Part shown: piece after piece, positions 1 to 8,012 of the stretch
Layout of the letters: every line of letters begins with the position of its first letter
How positions within the stretch are numbered: the stretch's first letter is position 1
Source of the DNA: Bacillaceae bacterium UBA7792
GTDB taxonomy: Bacteria > Bacillota > Bacilli > Bacillales > Cytobacillaceae
DNA length: 28,200 nt
Assembly (NCBI GenBank): GCA_002480735.1
Contig: DLCS01000258.1
Location: 1 to 28,200, forward strand
Direction of reading: 5' to 3'
Translations under genes and position numbers: made by a program
The notes under the pieces: model-generated
Told to the model about the DNA's origin: nothing
Seen by the model: the letters and a program-made list of their open reading frames with translations, nothing else
The model's database searches: none

Positions 1-803
1 CACCTGATGCACCAAGAGAACAAATTGAGGAGTATCGCGAGTTACTAGGATTTAACCGTCCTTTATACGAACAATATGCTGAATTCATGCTGAATGCAAT
101 TCAAGGAGACTTCGGGGAGTCACTTAGAAGTGGTGAAAATGCACTTGGACTTGTTTTAGAAAGGATGCCTGCCACATTTCAATTAGCCTTATCAGCATTG
201 ACCTTATCATTACTTATTGCTATCCCTCTTGGGGTCCTTTCAGCGTATAAACGAAACATGCTTTTTGATAAAGCAAGTGTGGGGATTACTGTTATTGGAC
301 AAGCTATCCCAAACTTTTGGTTTGGTCTAATTCTCATTTTTATTTTTGCAGCTCAGCTCAAGCTGCTGCCATCCAGTGGGGGAGGAACGATGCTACATAT
401 GATTCTCCCAGTTATTACATTAGCCCTTTACAGTATTTCTCGGTTTGTACGTTTTACCCGATCAGCCATGCTAGATGTATTGAGTAAGGACTATATCCGA
501 ACCTCCAAAGCAGCAGGTTCACCTACATCTACTCTGATCATGAAATATGCTTTAAAAAACTCTTTAATTCCCATCATTACATTGGTCGCCCTCGATCTAG
601 GTGTTCTATTGGGAGGAGCAATTATCACGGAGGCTGTGTTTTCATGGCCAGGTGTAGGTAGACTTTTACATCAATCATTAATGAATCGGGATTTCCCAAT
701 CGTATTGGCAGGGGTATTTATCATAGCCATCATTTATGCAGTGATCAATTTTATCGCGGATATTCTATATGCATATGTGAACCCTCAAATTAGAGTGAAG
801 TAG
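1..803 (+). CDS. dppB: Dipeptide/oligopeptide ABC transporter permease, DppB-type (5' truncated by window)
   Basis: Inner-membrane permease of an Opp/Dpp-family importer; it pairs with the next gene to form the channel for peptides delivered by a binding protein. The open frame runs in from the window edge (first full codon at 3), and the upstream residues PDAPREQIEEYRELLGFNRPLY match the periplasmic stretch that precedes the transmembrane core in this family, so the Met at 87 is internal and the true start lies outside. The core contains several hydrophobic segments and the typical BPD_transp_1 coupling region (around SKDYIRTSKAAG, then ALKNSLIPIITL and GGAIITEAVFSWPGVGRLL). The end is a TAG at 801, 8 bases before the next start. 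The substrate-binding protein is not visible and presumably lies upstream. Dpp versus Opp specificity is inferred from the neighbouring D-aminopeptidase gene. Confidence 0.93.
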   Translation, partial: PDAPREQIEEYRELLGFNRPLYEQYAEFMLNAIQGDFGESLRSGENALGLVLERMPATFQLALSALTLSLLIAIPLGVLSAYKRNMLFDKASVGITVIGQAIPNFWFGLILIFIFAAQLKLLPSSGGGTMLHMILPVITLALYSISRFVRFTRSAMLDVLSKDYIRTSKAAGSPTSTLIMKYALKNSLIPIITLVALDLGVLLGGAIITEAVFSWPGVGRLLHQSLMNRDFPIVLAGVFIIAIIYAVINFIADILYAYVNPQIRVK

Positions 804-811
804 GTGAGGAT

Positions 812-1714
812 GTGGAAACGAATACGGTTACGACAACGAATCAACAGATAGATTTGCTAGTTAAAAAGAAATCCGGATTCAAGGACTTTTTTCGTAAATT
901 ATCACGCAGTTGGACAGGAATGCTCGGTTTTTCTCTCATAATCTTATTGCTTTTGTTAAGTGTATTTGGTGGGTTGATTGCTCCATTTGATCCAATGGAT
1001 GCCCCGCTGAGAGAACGCTTGTTGCCACCATTGACGGATGGCCACATCCTCGGTACTGATCAGCTAGGAAGGGACATATTGTCGCGAATTATTGCTGGGA
1101 CCAAGGTGTCCGTTATTATTGGGTTGGCCACGGCATTGTTAGCGGGATTAATCGGAACCGTTGTTGGTGTCATTGCGGGGTATTTTAGGGGCTGGATAGA
1201 TGTTGTACTAATGAGAATCGTTGATGTTCAATTAAGTTTTCCATTTATTCTGTTAGTGTTAGTCATCAGTGCTGTACTAGGTGCAGGTCTTACAAATATT
1301 GTGATTTCCCTTGCGTTAGCTGGATGGGTCGTATTTGCAAGAGTCATCCGAAGTGAAGTGCTCGCTATAAGGGAAAAGGAATTCATTACTGCCGCGATTG
1401 CAACGGGTGTTCCTAAATTTGAGATATTATTTAGACATATCCTTCCAAATATTTTTACACCCATCATCATTTTGGTGTCTTTACAAATGGGTACATATAT
1501 TATCGCCGAGGCATCTGTGAGTTTCTTAGGTTTTGGGGTACAACCTCCAACTCCGGCATGGGGAAATATGCTTAATGAAGGAAAGGATTATATCTTCAGT
1601 TCTTGGTGGTTAATAACCTTCCCTGGAATAGCTATTATCATTACAACACTTGGGGTCAATTTGTTTGGAGACTGGTTGAGGGACACGCTCGATCCGGAAC
1701 TCAAAGGTGAATGA
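812..1714 (+). CDS. dppC: Dipeptide/oligopeptide ABC transporter permease, DppC-type
   Basis: Second membrane permease of the peptide importer, 300 residues, a usual length for DppC/OppC. It starts with GTG at 812 behind GGTGAGGA. The N-terminus is cytoplasmic and basic (RKLSRSWTG), followed by a first membrane segment (about 35-57), the family-typical LLPPLTDGHILGTDQLGRDILSRI stretch read in pieces around residues 71-94, then the BPD_transp_1 core with the EAA-like loop (REKEFITAAIATGVP) and the ending FGDWLRDTLDPELKGE, which is characteristic of DppC proteins. It is translationally close to the ATPase gene that follows, with only 17 bases between its stop and that gene's best start. Assignment to the family is secure; exact substrate is inference. 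Confidence 0.95.
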   Translation: METNTVTTTNQQIDLLVKKKSGFKDFFRKLSRSWTGMLGFSLIILLLLLSVFGGLIAPFDPMDAPLRERLLPPLTDGHILGTDQLGRDILSRIIAGTKVSVIIGLATALLAGLIGTVVGVIAGYFRGWIDVVLMRIVDVQLSFPFILLVLVISAVLGAGLTNIVISLALAGWVVFARVIRSEVLAIREKEFITAAIATGVPKFEILFRHILPNIFTPIIILVSLQMGTYIIAEASVSFLGFGVQPPTPAWGNMLNEGKDYIFSSWWLITFPGIAIIITTLGVNLFGDWLRDTLDPELKGE

Positions 1715-1731
1715 TTGGAGGGGGAAGATGG

Positions 1732-2721
1732 ATGACTGAGGTACTTCTTGAAATCAAAGATTTAGGGATACAATTTAAAACAGGGGAAGGTGCTATACAA
1801 CCAATTAGAGGGGTTAATTTTACCTTGAAAAAAGGTGAAACCCTCGGTGTTGTTGGAGAGTCAGGGAGCGGAAAAAGTGTAACTTCGTTAGCGGTAATGG
1901 GACTATTGCCTGAGAAGAAAAGCAAGATTGTTTCTGGAAGTATACTTTTTAACAATGAAGATATTACACATTTGAATGAGCGGCAGTATAGAAAACTTCG
2001 TGGCAACGAAATGTCGATGATATTTCAAGAACCTATGACCTCACTAAATCCTGTTTTTACAATAGGTGAACAATTAGGTGAACCACTAAAACAACATAAG
2101 AAAATGTCAAAAAAAGAGAGAAAAGAAGCGATTATTAAGATTCTCAAACAAGTTGGAATTCCCCGAGCAGAACAAATCATTAACGATTATCCCCATCAAT
2201 TATCCGGTGGTATGAGACAGCGGGTCATGATTTCTTTAGCTCTTCTATGCGAGCCTAAGTTACTCATTTGTGATGAGCCGACAACAGCTTTGGATGTTAC
2301 CATTCAGGCACAAATCTTGGAGCTCATGAAGCAAATTAAAGCAGAGAAGAATATGAGTCTATTGTTCATTACACATGATTTAGGTGTTGTGGCGGAAATG
2401 TGTGATCGGGTTGTCGTCATGTATGCTGGAGAAATAGTGGAAGTAGCGGAAATTAATGAACTATTTGATAACCCTTTACATCCTTACACAAAAGGACTAA
2501 TCGATTCTCTTCCAACGAATAATGCTAGAAAAAGCAAGCTCTATTCTATCAAAGGGCAAGTTCCTAAACCTGATGAAATTGGAAAGGGATGTGCATTTGC
2601 GAATCGTTGCCCATATGCTTTCAATAAGTGTGTGGAGAGTGCACCACCAACTTTTTCAAAGGGAGAACATTTGAGCAAATGCTGGCTACAAGAGTCCGAT
2701 CGGCAGGTGAATATACAATGA
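1732..2721 (+). CDS. dppD: Peptide ABC transporter ATP-binding protein, DppD/OppD-type
   Basis: One of two ATPases that energise the peptide importer on the cytoplasmic face; 329 residues from the chosen start. ATG at 1732 is preferred over the in-frame ATG at 1711 because GGAGGGGG (1717-1724) lies 7 bases upstream of it. Walker A is GESGSGKS (about 42-49), the signature is LSGGMRQR, Walker B is LLICDEP followed by TTALD, and the switch histidine is in FITHDLG. The C-terminal oligo_HPY region has NPLHPYTKGL and four cysteines (GCAFANRCPYAFNKC ... KCW); in related DppD/OppD proteins this cysteine set has been linked to an iron-sulphur cluster, so that may apply here. The stop overlaps the next start (ATGA), indicating translational coupling. 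Confidence 0.95.
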   Translation: MTEVLLEIKDLGIQFKTGEGAIQPIRGVNFTLKKGETLGVVGESGSGKSVTSLAVMGLLPEKKSKIVSGSILFNNEDITHLNERQYRKLRGNEMSMIFQEPMTSLNPVFTIGEQLGEPLKQHKKMSKKERKEAIIKILKQVGIPRAEQIINDYPHQLSGGMRQRVMISLALLCEPKLLICDEPTTALDVTIQAQILELMKQIKAEKNMSLLFITHDLGVVAEMCDRVVVMYAGEIVEVAEINELFDNPLHPYTKGLIDSLPTNNARKSKLYSIKGQVPKPDEIGKGCAFANRCPYAFNKCVESAPPTFSKGEHLSKCWLQESDRQVNIQ

Positions 2722-3725
2722 CTGAAAGCTCTTTAATAGAAGTTAAGAATCTAAAAAAATACTATGAAATATCACAGGGTCTATTTAAACCTAAGCTCGT
2801 GGTAAAAGCGGTTGATGATGTTAGCTTTTCTATTAAAAGGGGTGAAACCTTTGCCCTTGTGGGTGAGTCTGGCTGTGGGAAATCCACGACTGGAAAAACC
2901 TTGTTGAGACTTACCGACGCAACATCAGGTGAAGTTCGTTTTAAGGGTGAGGATATTCTGTCGTTGCCATATGAAAAAATGCGTTCCTTGCGGAAAGAAA
3001 TGCAGATGGTTTTTCAAGATCCGTATGCTTCACTTAATCCAAAGATGACGATTAGACAAATTTTATTGGAACCACTGCGCGTACACAAAAAGTATAGCCC
3101 GGAAGAACGGATGAAAAAAATCGTTGATATCCTTGAAATTGTAGGTCTTTCACGATCACATCTTGATCGTCATCCTAATGAGTTCTCCGGAGGTCAGCGG
3201 CAGCGTATAGGAATTGCAAGAGCCGTTGTATTGAATCCAGACTTTATTATAGCTGACGAACCCGTTTCCGCTCTTGATGTTTCCGTTCAGTCACAAGTGA
3301 TTAACCTAATGCTAGAGTTGCAGAAAGAGTTTGGTCTGACTTATCTGTTTATTTCACATGATTTAAGTGTCGTCGAGCATATGACTGATCGTGTTGCAGT
3401 CATGTATCTCGGGAAAATTGTAGAATTGGCAGACACAGAAGAGTTATTTGCTAATCCTAAGCATCCATATACACAAGCATTAATTTCAGCAGTTCCTGTT
3501 TCACATCCAAAGGATGTAAAGGAACGAATTGTCTTGAAGGGAGATGTTCCAAACCCAGCAAATCCACCTTCAGGGTGCACGTTCCATACGAGATGTCCTT
3601 TCGTAATGGATAAATGTAAATCTGTTGAACCTTCCCTAACAGAAATAGGGAATGGACATATTACAAGCTGCCATTTATATTCCAAAAACAAGGAGGAAAA
3701 TATCAATGCTATTATCTATTCCTAA
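2718..3725 (+). CDS. dppF: Peptide ABC transporter ATP-binding protein, DppF/OppF-type
   Basis: Second ATPase subunit of the importer, 335 residues. The start chosen is ATG 2718, which overlaps the preceding stop by 4 bases and has AGGTGA 7 bases upstream; the open frame extends further upstream without a ribosome binding site. The N-terminus has the OppF/DppF style LKKYYEISQGLF insert before the Walker A GESGCGKST. The signature is FSGGQRQRIGIARA, Walker B is FIIADEP followed by VSALDVS, and the switch is FISHDLSVV. The C-terminal oligo_HPY domain has NPKHPYTQAL and cysteines GCTFHTRCPFVMDKC. The last 20 bases overlap the next gene, whose SD sits inside this coding region. Its partner in the complex is the preceding gene product. 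Confidence 0.95.
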   Translation: MTESSLIEVKNLKKYYEISQGLFKPKLVVKAVDDVSFSIKRGETFALVGESGCGKSTTGKTLLRLTDATSGEVRFKGEDILSLPYEKMRSLRKEMQMVFQDPYASLNPKMTIRQILLEPLRVHKKYSPEERMKKIVDILEIVGLSRSHLDRHPNEFSGGQRQRIGIARAVVLNPDFIIADEPVSALDVSVQSQVINLMLELQKEFGLTYLFISHDLSVVEHMTDRVAVMYLGKIVELADTEELFANPKHPYTQALISAVPVSHPKDVKERIVLKGDVPNPANPPSGCTFHTRCPFVMDKCKSVEPSLTEIGNGHITSCHLYSKNKEENINAIIYS

Positions 3726-4887
3726 ATACGAGTTTAAAGAAAGGCAACAAAGGTTTATTACCACTTATAAAGAAAAAGGATGTGATGCAGCAGTTCTTTT
3801 TTCCGTAACTGATATCTTCTATTTAACAGGGTTTCATTTTTACCCAACTGAAAGACCTATTGGCATTATGGTAGACCCAGAAGATAGAGTACATTTATTT
3901 GTTCCTGCACTTGAGCATGAGCATGCGGAAGAATACAGTGTAGTTGATTATGTCCATTCCTATCCTGAATATCCTGGAATTAAACATCCCATGGAGTATT
4001 TCAAAGAAATATTGAAGGAATACGGTTTTGAGAATAAAACAGTTGGGTACGATTCTTTAGGCTATGGCTCGCCGATGGGATATCGCGGACCGTCTATGGA
4101 TCAGTTCATAGGGGTGAAACAATTTGTTTCATTGCGTGGTGTGGTCGAAGAAATGAGGTTTATAAAGAGCCCAAATGAGATTGAATTAATCAAAGAGTCT
4201 TGCCGTTGGGGAAATCTAGTACACCGTCTACTTCAAAAGTACACAAAGAGTGGTCTGAGTGAAATAGAGATTACAAGTAAAGCTTCTAGTGAAGCAACAA
4301 AAGCGATGATCGATACGCTAGGGCCAAATTATAAACCACATGGGGACACAGCGTATGCTATTTTCCGTGGCCAGATCGGACCAGAATCTGCTTTTCCCCA
4401 TGCAGTAACTCAAAATATCGTATTGAAAAAAGGGGATACCTTAGTAACAGGTGCTGCGTCCAGTGTTTTTGGATATACAAGTGAGCTAGAACGAGTGATG
4501 TTTGTAGAAGAGGTATCAAAAGAACAGGAGAAATATTTTAATCATATGTACGAAGCTCAGGAAGTAGCTTTCAATGCCATAAGACCGGGTCGAAAATACT
4601 CTGATGTAGAGAAAGATGTTCAGGCCTATTTTAAAGAAAATAACCTAACAGAATTAACAAGACATCATACCGGTCATAATATCGGATTGTTAGGTCATGA
4701 AGCTCCTTTCTTTGACTTAGGTGATCACACCGTAATAGAACCGGGAATGGTTGTAACGGTAGAGCCAGGCATTTACGTTAAGGGCTTAGGAGGCTTTAGA
4801 CATTCTGATACGGTACTTGTTACAGAAGATGGAATTGAAATGCTAACCTATTATCCTAGGGATCTACAATCTTTAATATGCTACTAA
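3706..4887 (+). CDS. M24-family (creatinase/aminopeptidase P fold) protein with altered metal site
   Basis: A cytoplasmic 393-residue protein of the 'pita-bread' M24 family with a creatinase-type N-terminal domain (about 1-150) and the catalytic-fold C-terminal domain. The start is ATG 3706 with AGGAGG (3691-3696) upstream, although the frame opens earlier. Its place between the peptide importer and dppA suggests cleavage of imported peptides or amides. Aligning by eye with aminopeptidase P, the two metal-binding Asp of the GDxVxxDxG...GYxSD motif fall on Gly249 and Glu260, and the last Glu of RIED falls on Ser367 (RHSD). His324 (TGHNIG) and Glu353 (VEPGIY) are retained. Creatinase in the same fold works without metal, so this may be a non-metallo hydrolase rather than an Xaa-Pro peptidase. 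Family certain, reaction unknown. Confidence 0.9.
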   Translation: MLLSIPKYEFKERQQRFITTYKEKGCDAAVLFSVTDIFYLTGFHFYPTERPIGIMVDPEDRVHLFVPALEHEHAEEYSVVDYVHSYPEYPGIKHPMEYFKEILKEYGFENKTVGYDSLGYGSPMGYRGPSMDQFIGVKQFVSLRGVVEEMRFIKSPNEIELIKESCRWGNLVHRLLQKYTKSGLSEIEITSKASSEATKAMIDTLGPNYKPHGDTAYAIFRGQIGPESAFPHAVTQNIVLKKGDTLVTGAASSVFGYTSELERVMFVEEVSKEQEKYFNHMYEAQEVAFNAIRPGRKYSDVEKDVQAYFKENNLTELTRHHTGHNIGLLGHEAPFFDLGDHTVIEPGMVVTVEPGIYVKGLGGFRHSDTVLVTEDGIEMLTYYPRDLQSLICY

Positions 4888-4892
4888 TAGCT

Positions 4893-4923
4893 AGGTAGCA
4901 CTTGATGTTTTCAAGTGCTACCT
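4893..4923 (+). terminator. Perfect 13-bp intra-operon hairpin
   Basis: AGGTAGCACTTGA (4893-4905) and TCAAGTGCTACCT (4911-4923) pair perfectly around a 5-base loop. Only a broken T run (CAATTTATT) follows, so it is a weak terminator at best. It could partly stop transcription or stabilise/processes the upstream mRNA between the M24 gene and dppA. Confidence 0.6.
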
Positions 4924-4956
4924 CAATTTATTCACATAACAATCTGAGGTGAAAAC

Positions 4957-5805
4957 ATGAAATTTTTTATTTCCGCTGATATCGAAGGAATTGCTGGTGT
5001 CAGTACGATTCAGCAGCTTGTAAACAATGGAGAATATCAACGTTTTAGAAAACTAATGACAGAAGAAGTCAATGCTGCTGTCCGTGGTGCATTTAACGCA
5101 GGGGCAACAGAAGTGGTCGTGGCAGATGGTCATGGGAACATGTCCAATATTTTAATTGAAGAACTTGATCCCCGTGCACGGCTCGTTTCTGGAAACAATC
5201 GAGTCATGTGCCAATTGGAAGGACTGGATGAAACCTTTGATGGCATCATTTTCATTGGGCATCACGGTCGTGAAGGAGCCTCTGAAGCTGTTATTTCCCA
5301 CACCCTTGCAGGTGTTTGTGTAAGGGAAATGAAAATTAACGGTAAGGTTGTTGGGGAAACGGAAATGAACGCGATGGTCGCAGGGGCTTTTGGTGTTCCA
5401 GCCATCTTTATCAGTGGTGACAATCTATACGTTAAAGAAGTAAAGGAAACCTTGCCAGATGTGGAAAGTGTTGTGACAAAATACGCAAGAGATCGCTTGG
5501 CTGCAGAGTTAATTCATCCAAAGAAGGTTCATGAGCTGATCGAAGCCGCTGTCAGCAAGGCCGTTCAGAATTTATCTCAATTTAAACCATTAGATACAAA
5601 AGATATGGAAACCACATTTGAAATCACGTTTAAGGGACCCCAGCAGGCGAGCATGACTTCCACTCTTCCGACAGTGGAGATGACGTCAGCTACAAGCATC
5701 AAATTTACTTGTCCTGATATGATCACTGCCTATAAGCATATGTGGGGCTGCGTGATTATCGCAATGGCTGCGACGAATGGAGTGCTTGGACATGCCAATC
5801 AGTAA
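4957..5805 (+). CDS. dppA: D-aminopeptidase, M55 family (DppA-like)
   Basis: Zinc-dependent aminopeptidase of family M55; Bacillus subtilis DppA releases N-terminal D-amino acids such as D-Ala from short peptides and forms a self-compartmentalising decamer. This 282-residue protein has the family's length and residues: Asp8 and Glu10 in SADIEGIAG, His59 (ADGHGN), His103 (IGHHGREG), Glu134 (VVGETE) as metal ligands by position, and His115 (VISHTL) at the position of the catalytic His. ATG 4957 follows TGAGGTG. In B. subtilis dppA is the first gene of the dpp operon, whereas here it comes after the transporter, so gene order differs but function fits use of cell-wall-derived D-peptides. Its last 14 bases overlap the next gene. 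Confidence 0.95.
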   Translation: MKFFISADIEGIAGVSTIQQLVNNGEYQRFRKLMTEEVNAAVRGAFNAGATEVVVADGHGNMSNILIEELDPRARLVSGNNRVMCQLEGLDETFDGIIFIGHHGREGASEAVISHTLAGVCVREMKINGKVVGETEMNAMVAGAFGVPAIFISGDNLYVKEVKETLPDVESVVTKYARDRLAAELIHPKKVHELIEAAVSKAVQNLSQFKPLDTKDMETTFEITFKGPQQASMTSTLPTVEMTSATSIKFTCPDMITAYKHMWGCVIIAMAATNGVLGHANQ

Positions 5806-7096
5806 TGAACCCATTTATAAAAGACTGATGGATGAATATGATGTAAGTTATGATGAAAATGGGGTTAATGGACAACGTTTGGCACTACGTCTTAATGAAA
5901 TTGCCAAAATTGGCTTAACCGAACAAGATGGTTCAAACCGGCCTGGATTTTCTCAAGAAGAACGCCAGGTGAAACAACTCGTTGCAAAGTGGATGGAGGA
6001 GGCTGGGTTAGAGGTTCATCAAGATGGTGCCGGGAATGTAATTGGTAGATTGGAAGGAACAGATCCGACTCTCCCCACGATCATGTCAGGCTCCCATGTC
6101 GATAGTGTACCAAATGGAGGCCATTTTGATGGACCATTGGGAGTTCTAGCGGCATTAGAGGTTGTCGAGGCCTGGAGGGAAACCGGATACAGACCTCGCA
6201 AAAGCTATGAGGTCGTCATTTTTTCCGATGAGGAGGGTGCAAGGTTCAATGGTGGTTTGCTCGGCAGTCAAGCAATGGTCGGAGATTACGAAATGGATGA
6301 GCTCCAAAAACTTGTCTCCGTAGATGGTTTGTCCTTTGAGGAAGTGTTAAATAAAATTGATTTATCGAGCGACACCTACCGACAGGCATTACGAGATTTT
6401 TCCGATGTAGAATTGTTTGTCGAGGTACATATAGAACAGGGGAAGCGGCTGGAACGTGCGGAATTGCCATGTGGGATTGTGAATGGTATAGCCGGACCTT
6501 GCTGGTTGGAGGTTACCTTTACAGGTAAGGCAGGCCATGCGGGGAATACCCCGATGAATGATCGAAAGGATGCATTGGTCGCAGCAAGTGAGTTTATTAC
6601 TAGCGTAAAAGCTCTACCAGCCAAGATTAACGATACAGCTGTGGCAACCGTTGGGAAAATTCACATATCACCGAACGGAGTGAACGTCATTCCTGGGGAA
6701 GTGACATTATACGTTGATATAAGAGATATCTATGAAGAAACGAGAAATCAGCTAGTCGATTTGGTTATTCAAGAGGTGGAAAACCTATCAAAAAGCCATC
6801 AAATCTCTATTTCCTATAAAAAGACATTGGAGATTCCTCCTGTACCAATAAAGAAAGAAATCCAACTTTTGTTAGAAGAGGTTTTGAGAGAACAGTCTAT
6901 TGAACCAATGCGTATTCCGAGCGGTGCAGGGCATGATGCGATGATAATCGGTCAAAAAACGGACATTGCGCTTGTTTTTGTAAAGAGTATTCAAGGGATT
7001 AGCCATAATCCATTGGAGTGGACCGATTTGAAGGATTGTGTTCAAGCAGTTCAAGTTCTGAAACGATTTATAGAACGCCTTAATGAAAGAGGTTAA
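5792..7096 (+). CDS. M20-family N-carbamoyl-L-amino-acid hydrolase/allantoate amidohydrolase-like enzyme
   Basis: Cytoplasmic binuclear metal amidohydrolase of the hydantoinase/carbamoylase branch of family M20; relatives hydrolyse N-carbamoyl-L-amino acids, beta-ureidopropionate or allantoate. 434 residues from ATG 5792, chosen because GGAG (5779-5782) is 9 bases upstream; ATG 5777 has no good site. Metal ligands are visible: His102 (GSHVDSV), Asp113 (GGHFDGPLG), Glu147-Glu148 (FSDEEGARF), His213 (VHIEQG) and His381 (GAGHDAM). The dimerisation/lid domain has GKAGHAGNTPM. It overlaps dppA by 14 bases, indicating coupling. In this setting it may cleave an N-substituted amino acid or amide derived from imported peptides; which substrate cannot be told from sequence. 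Confidence 0.92.
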   Translation: MPISNEPIYKRLMDEYDVSYDENGVNGQRLALRLNEIAKIGLTEQDGSNRPGFSQEERQVKQLVAKWMEEAGLEVHQDGAGNVIGRLEGTDPTLPTIMSGSHVDSVPNGGHFDGPLGVLAALEVVEAWRETGYRPRKSYEVVIFSDEEGARFNGGLLGSQAMVGDYEMDELQKLVSVDGLSFEEVLNKIDLSSDTYRQALRDFSDVELFVEVHIEQGKRLERAELPCGIVNGIAGPCWLEVTFTGKAGHAGNTPMNDRKDALVAASEFITSVKALPAKINDTAVATVGKIHISPNGVNVIPGEVTLYVDIRDIYEETRNQLVDLVIQEVENLSKSHQISISYKKTLEIPPVPIKKEIQLLLEEVLREQSIEPMRIPSGAGHDAMIIGQKTDIALVFVKSIQGISHNPLEWTDLKDCVQAVQVLKRFIERLNERG

Positions 7097-7151
7097 GGGG
7101 CTAAACTTTTCATACCTCGAAGGAACTAAGGCCAAACCAAACAGAATGAAT

Positions 7152-7187
7152 AGAAAAAGCATTTTGACCACACCAAATGCTTTTTCT
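7152..7187. terminator. Bidirectional terminator hairpin
   Basis: AGAAAAAGCATTT (7152-7164) pairs perfectly with AAATGCTTTTTCT (7175-7187) across a 10-base loop. T-rich sequence lies on both sides, so it can end the peptide operon from the left and the convergent tetR transcript from the right. Confidence 0.85.
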
Positions 7188-7201
7188 ATTTCTATCATTA
7201 C

Positions 7202-7867
7202 TTAATTAAAACGAAAGTACTTCTCATTCTGTACGACTTCGGTTATATACTTCATGGTGATCGCAGCTGCTTCGCCTGGATCGTAAGCTCTACGGCGATT
7301 AAGGATATTGGTAAACATTCCTTGCCAGATAAGGAGGGTTAACTCGTTTATGGCATCTGCATTGTTGGTAGAAATAGAGCCTTCTTTAACGGCGAGCTCC
7401 AAAAACGATCTTCCTCTTTTCGTGATATTAGGTTCAAACAAGATCATCTTTAGGCTCTCTGGAATGTCAATTAAGTCTTGGGGATAAAGCTCATAATAAT
7501 ATTCTAGTAATTTTTCCGGTTGCTCACCTAAATCTGCAATGAAAACAGCTTGAAAGATTTGTGGGTTTTTAAAAGAATGTTTGCAAAAGCATTCCCACGC
7601 TAAAAGCCATTGTTCAACTGGATTCTGTCCTTTCTGTATAACAGAGCTAACTTCATCGGTATAGGGCTTTAGAAACCTCATTGAGGCAAAAAAGATTAAA
7701 TGGGAAACCTCGGAAAAATAGTTATAGATAGTCGCACTATTATAGCCGGCCCGATCTGCTACTTTTCGAATGGTAACCTTCTCTACGCCTTCACTTTCGA
7801 TAATTTCTGCTGTTGCCTCAATAAAATACTTCCACATTCGTCTCTTTTGTATTTCTTTTTTGTCCAT
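7202..7867 (-). CDS. TetR/AcrR-family transcriptional regulator
   Basis: Dimeric DNA-binding repressor, 221 residues. The N-terminal TetR_N helix-turn-helix is clear: AEIIESEGVEKVTIRKVADRAG followed by YNSATIYNYFSEVSHL in about residues 17-55. The C-terminal ligand domain is helical and not recognisable to a ligand class. The start ATG 7867 is preceded by GGAGGAAA. It is divergent from the CocE-like hydrolase gene, with about 145 bases between them containing a perfect inverted repeat overlapping probable promoters of both genes. The usual arrangement for this family is self-repression plus repression of the divergent gene, released by a small effector, here possibly a substrate of the hydrolase or of the peptide operon. 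Confidence 0.93.
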   Translation of the reverse strand: MDKKEIQKRRMWKYFIEATAEIIESEGVEKVTIRKVADRAGYNSATIYNYFSEVSHLIFFASMRFLKPYTDEVSSVIQKGQNPVEQWLLAWECFCKHSFKNPQIFQAVFIADLGEQPEKLLEYYYELYPQDLIDIPESLKMILFEPNITKRGRSFLELAVKEGSISTNNADAINELTLLIWQGMFTNILNRRRAYDPGEAAAITMKYITEVVQNEKYFRFN

Positions 7868-7912
7868 GATTTCCTCCGCTCGAGTTGTAACAATTTTTAG
7901 AAGATTTATATT

Positions 7913-7941
7913 GTTATAGTAAAATTCATGTGATAAGATAA
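7913..7941 (-). promoter_or_regulatory. Probable sigma-A promoter of the tetR gene
   Basis: On the minus strand TTATCT (7936-7941) and TATAAC (7913-7918) are separated by 17 bases. The -35 is weak. It lies inside the left arm of the inverted repeat, which would fit autorepression. Confidence 0.45.
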
Positions 7942-7977
7942 TCGCAATTATAATATAATCATGATTATCTTATCACA
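7929..7977. promoter_or_regulatory. Perfect 15-bp inverted repeat, candidate TetR operator
   Basis: TGTGATAAGATAATC (7929-7943) is repeated as its exact reverse complement GATTATCTTATCACA (7963-7977), spaced by 19 bases. Two overlapping TATAAT boxes (7949-7954 and 7954-7959) sit in the spacer and could be -10 elements for the hydrolase gene. Position between divergent regulator and target, and perfect symmetry, point to the operator; the bound protein is inferred. Confidence 0.7.
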
Positions 7978-8012
7978 AAGAGACAACTCAAAAAAGAGTG
8001 GAGGGCTTTATA

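Noticed and set aside
3341..3706. 121-codon minus-strand open frame inside the DppF-type gene
   Set aside because: Fully antisense to a well-conserved ATPase; codon pattern explained by the plus-strand gene.
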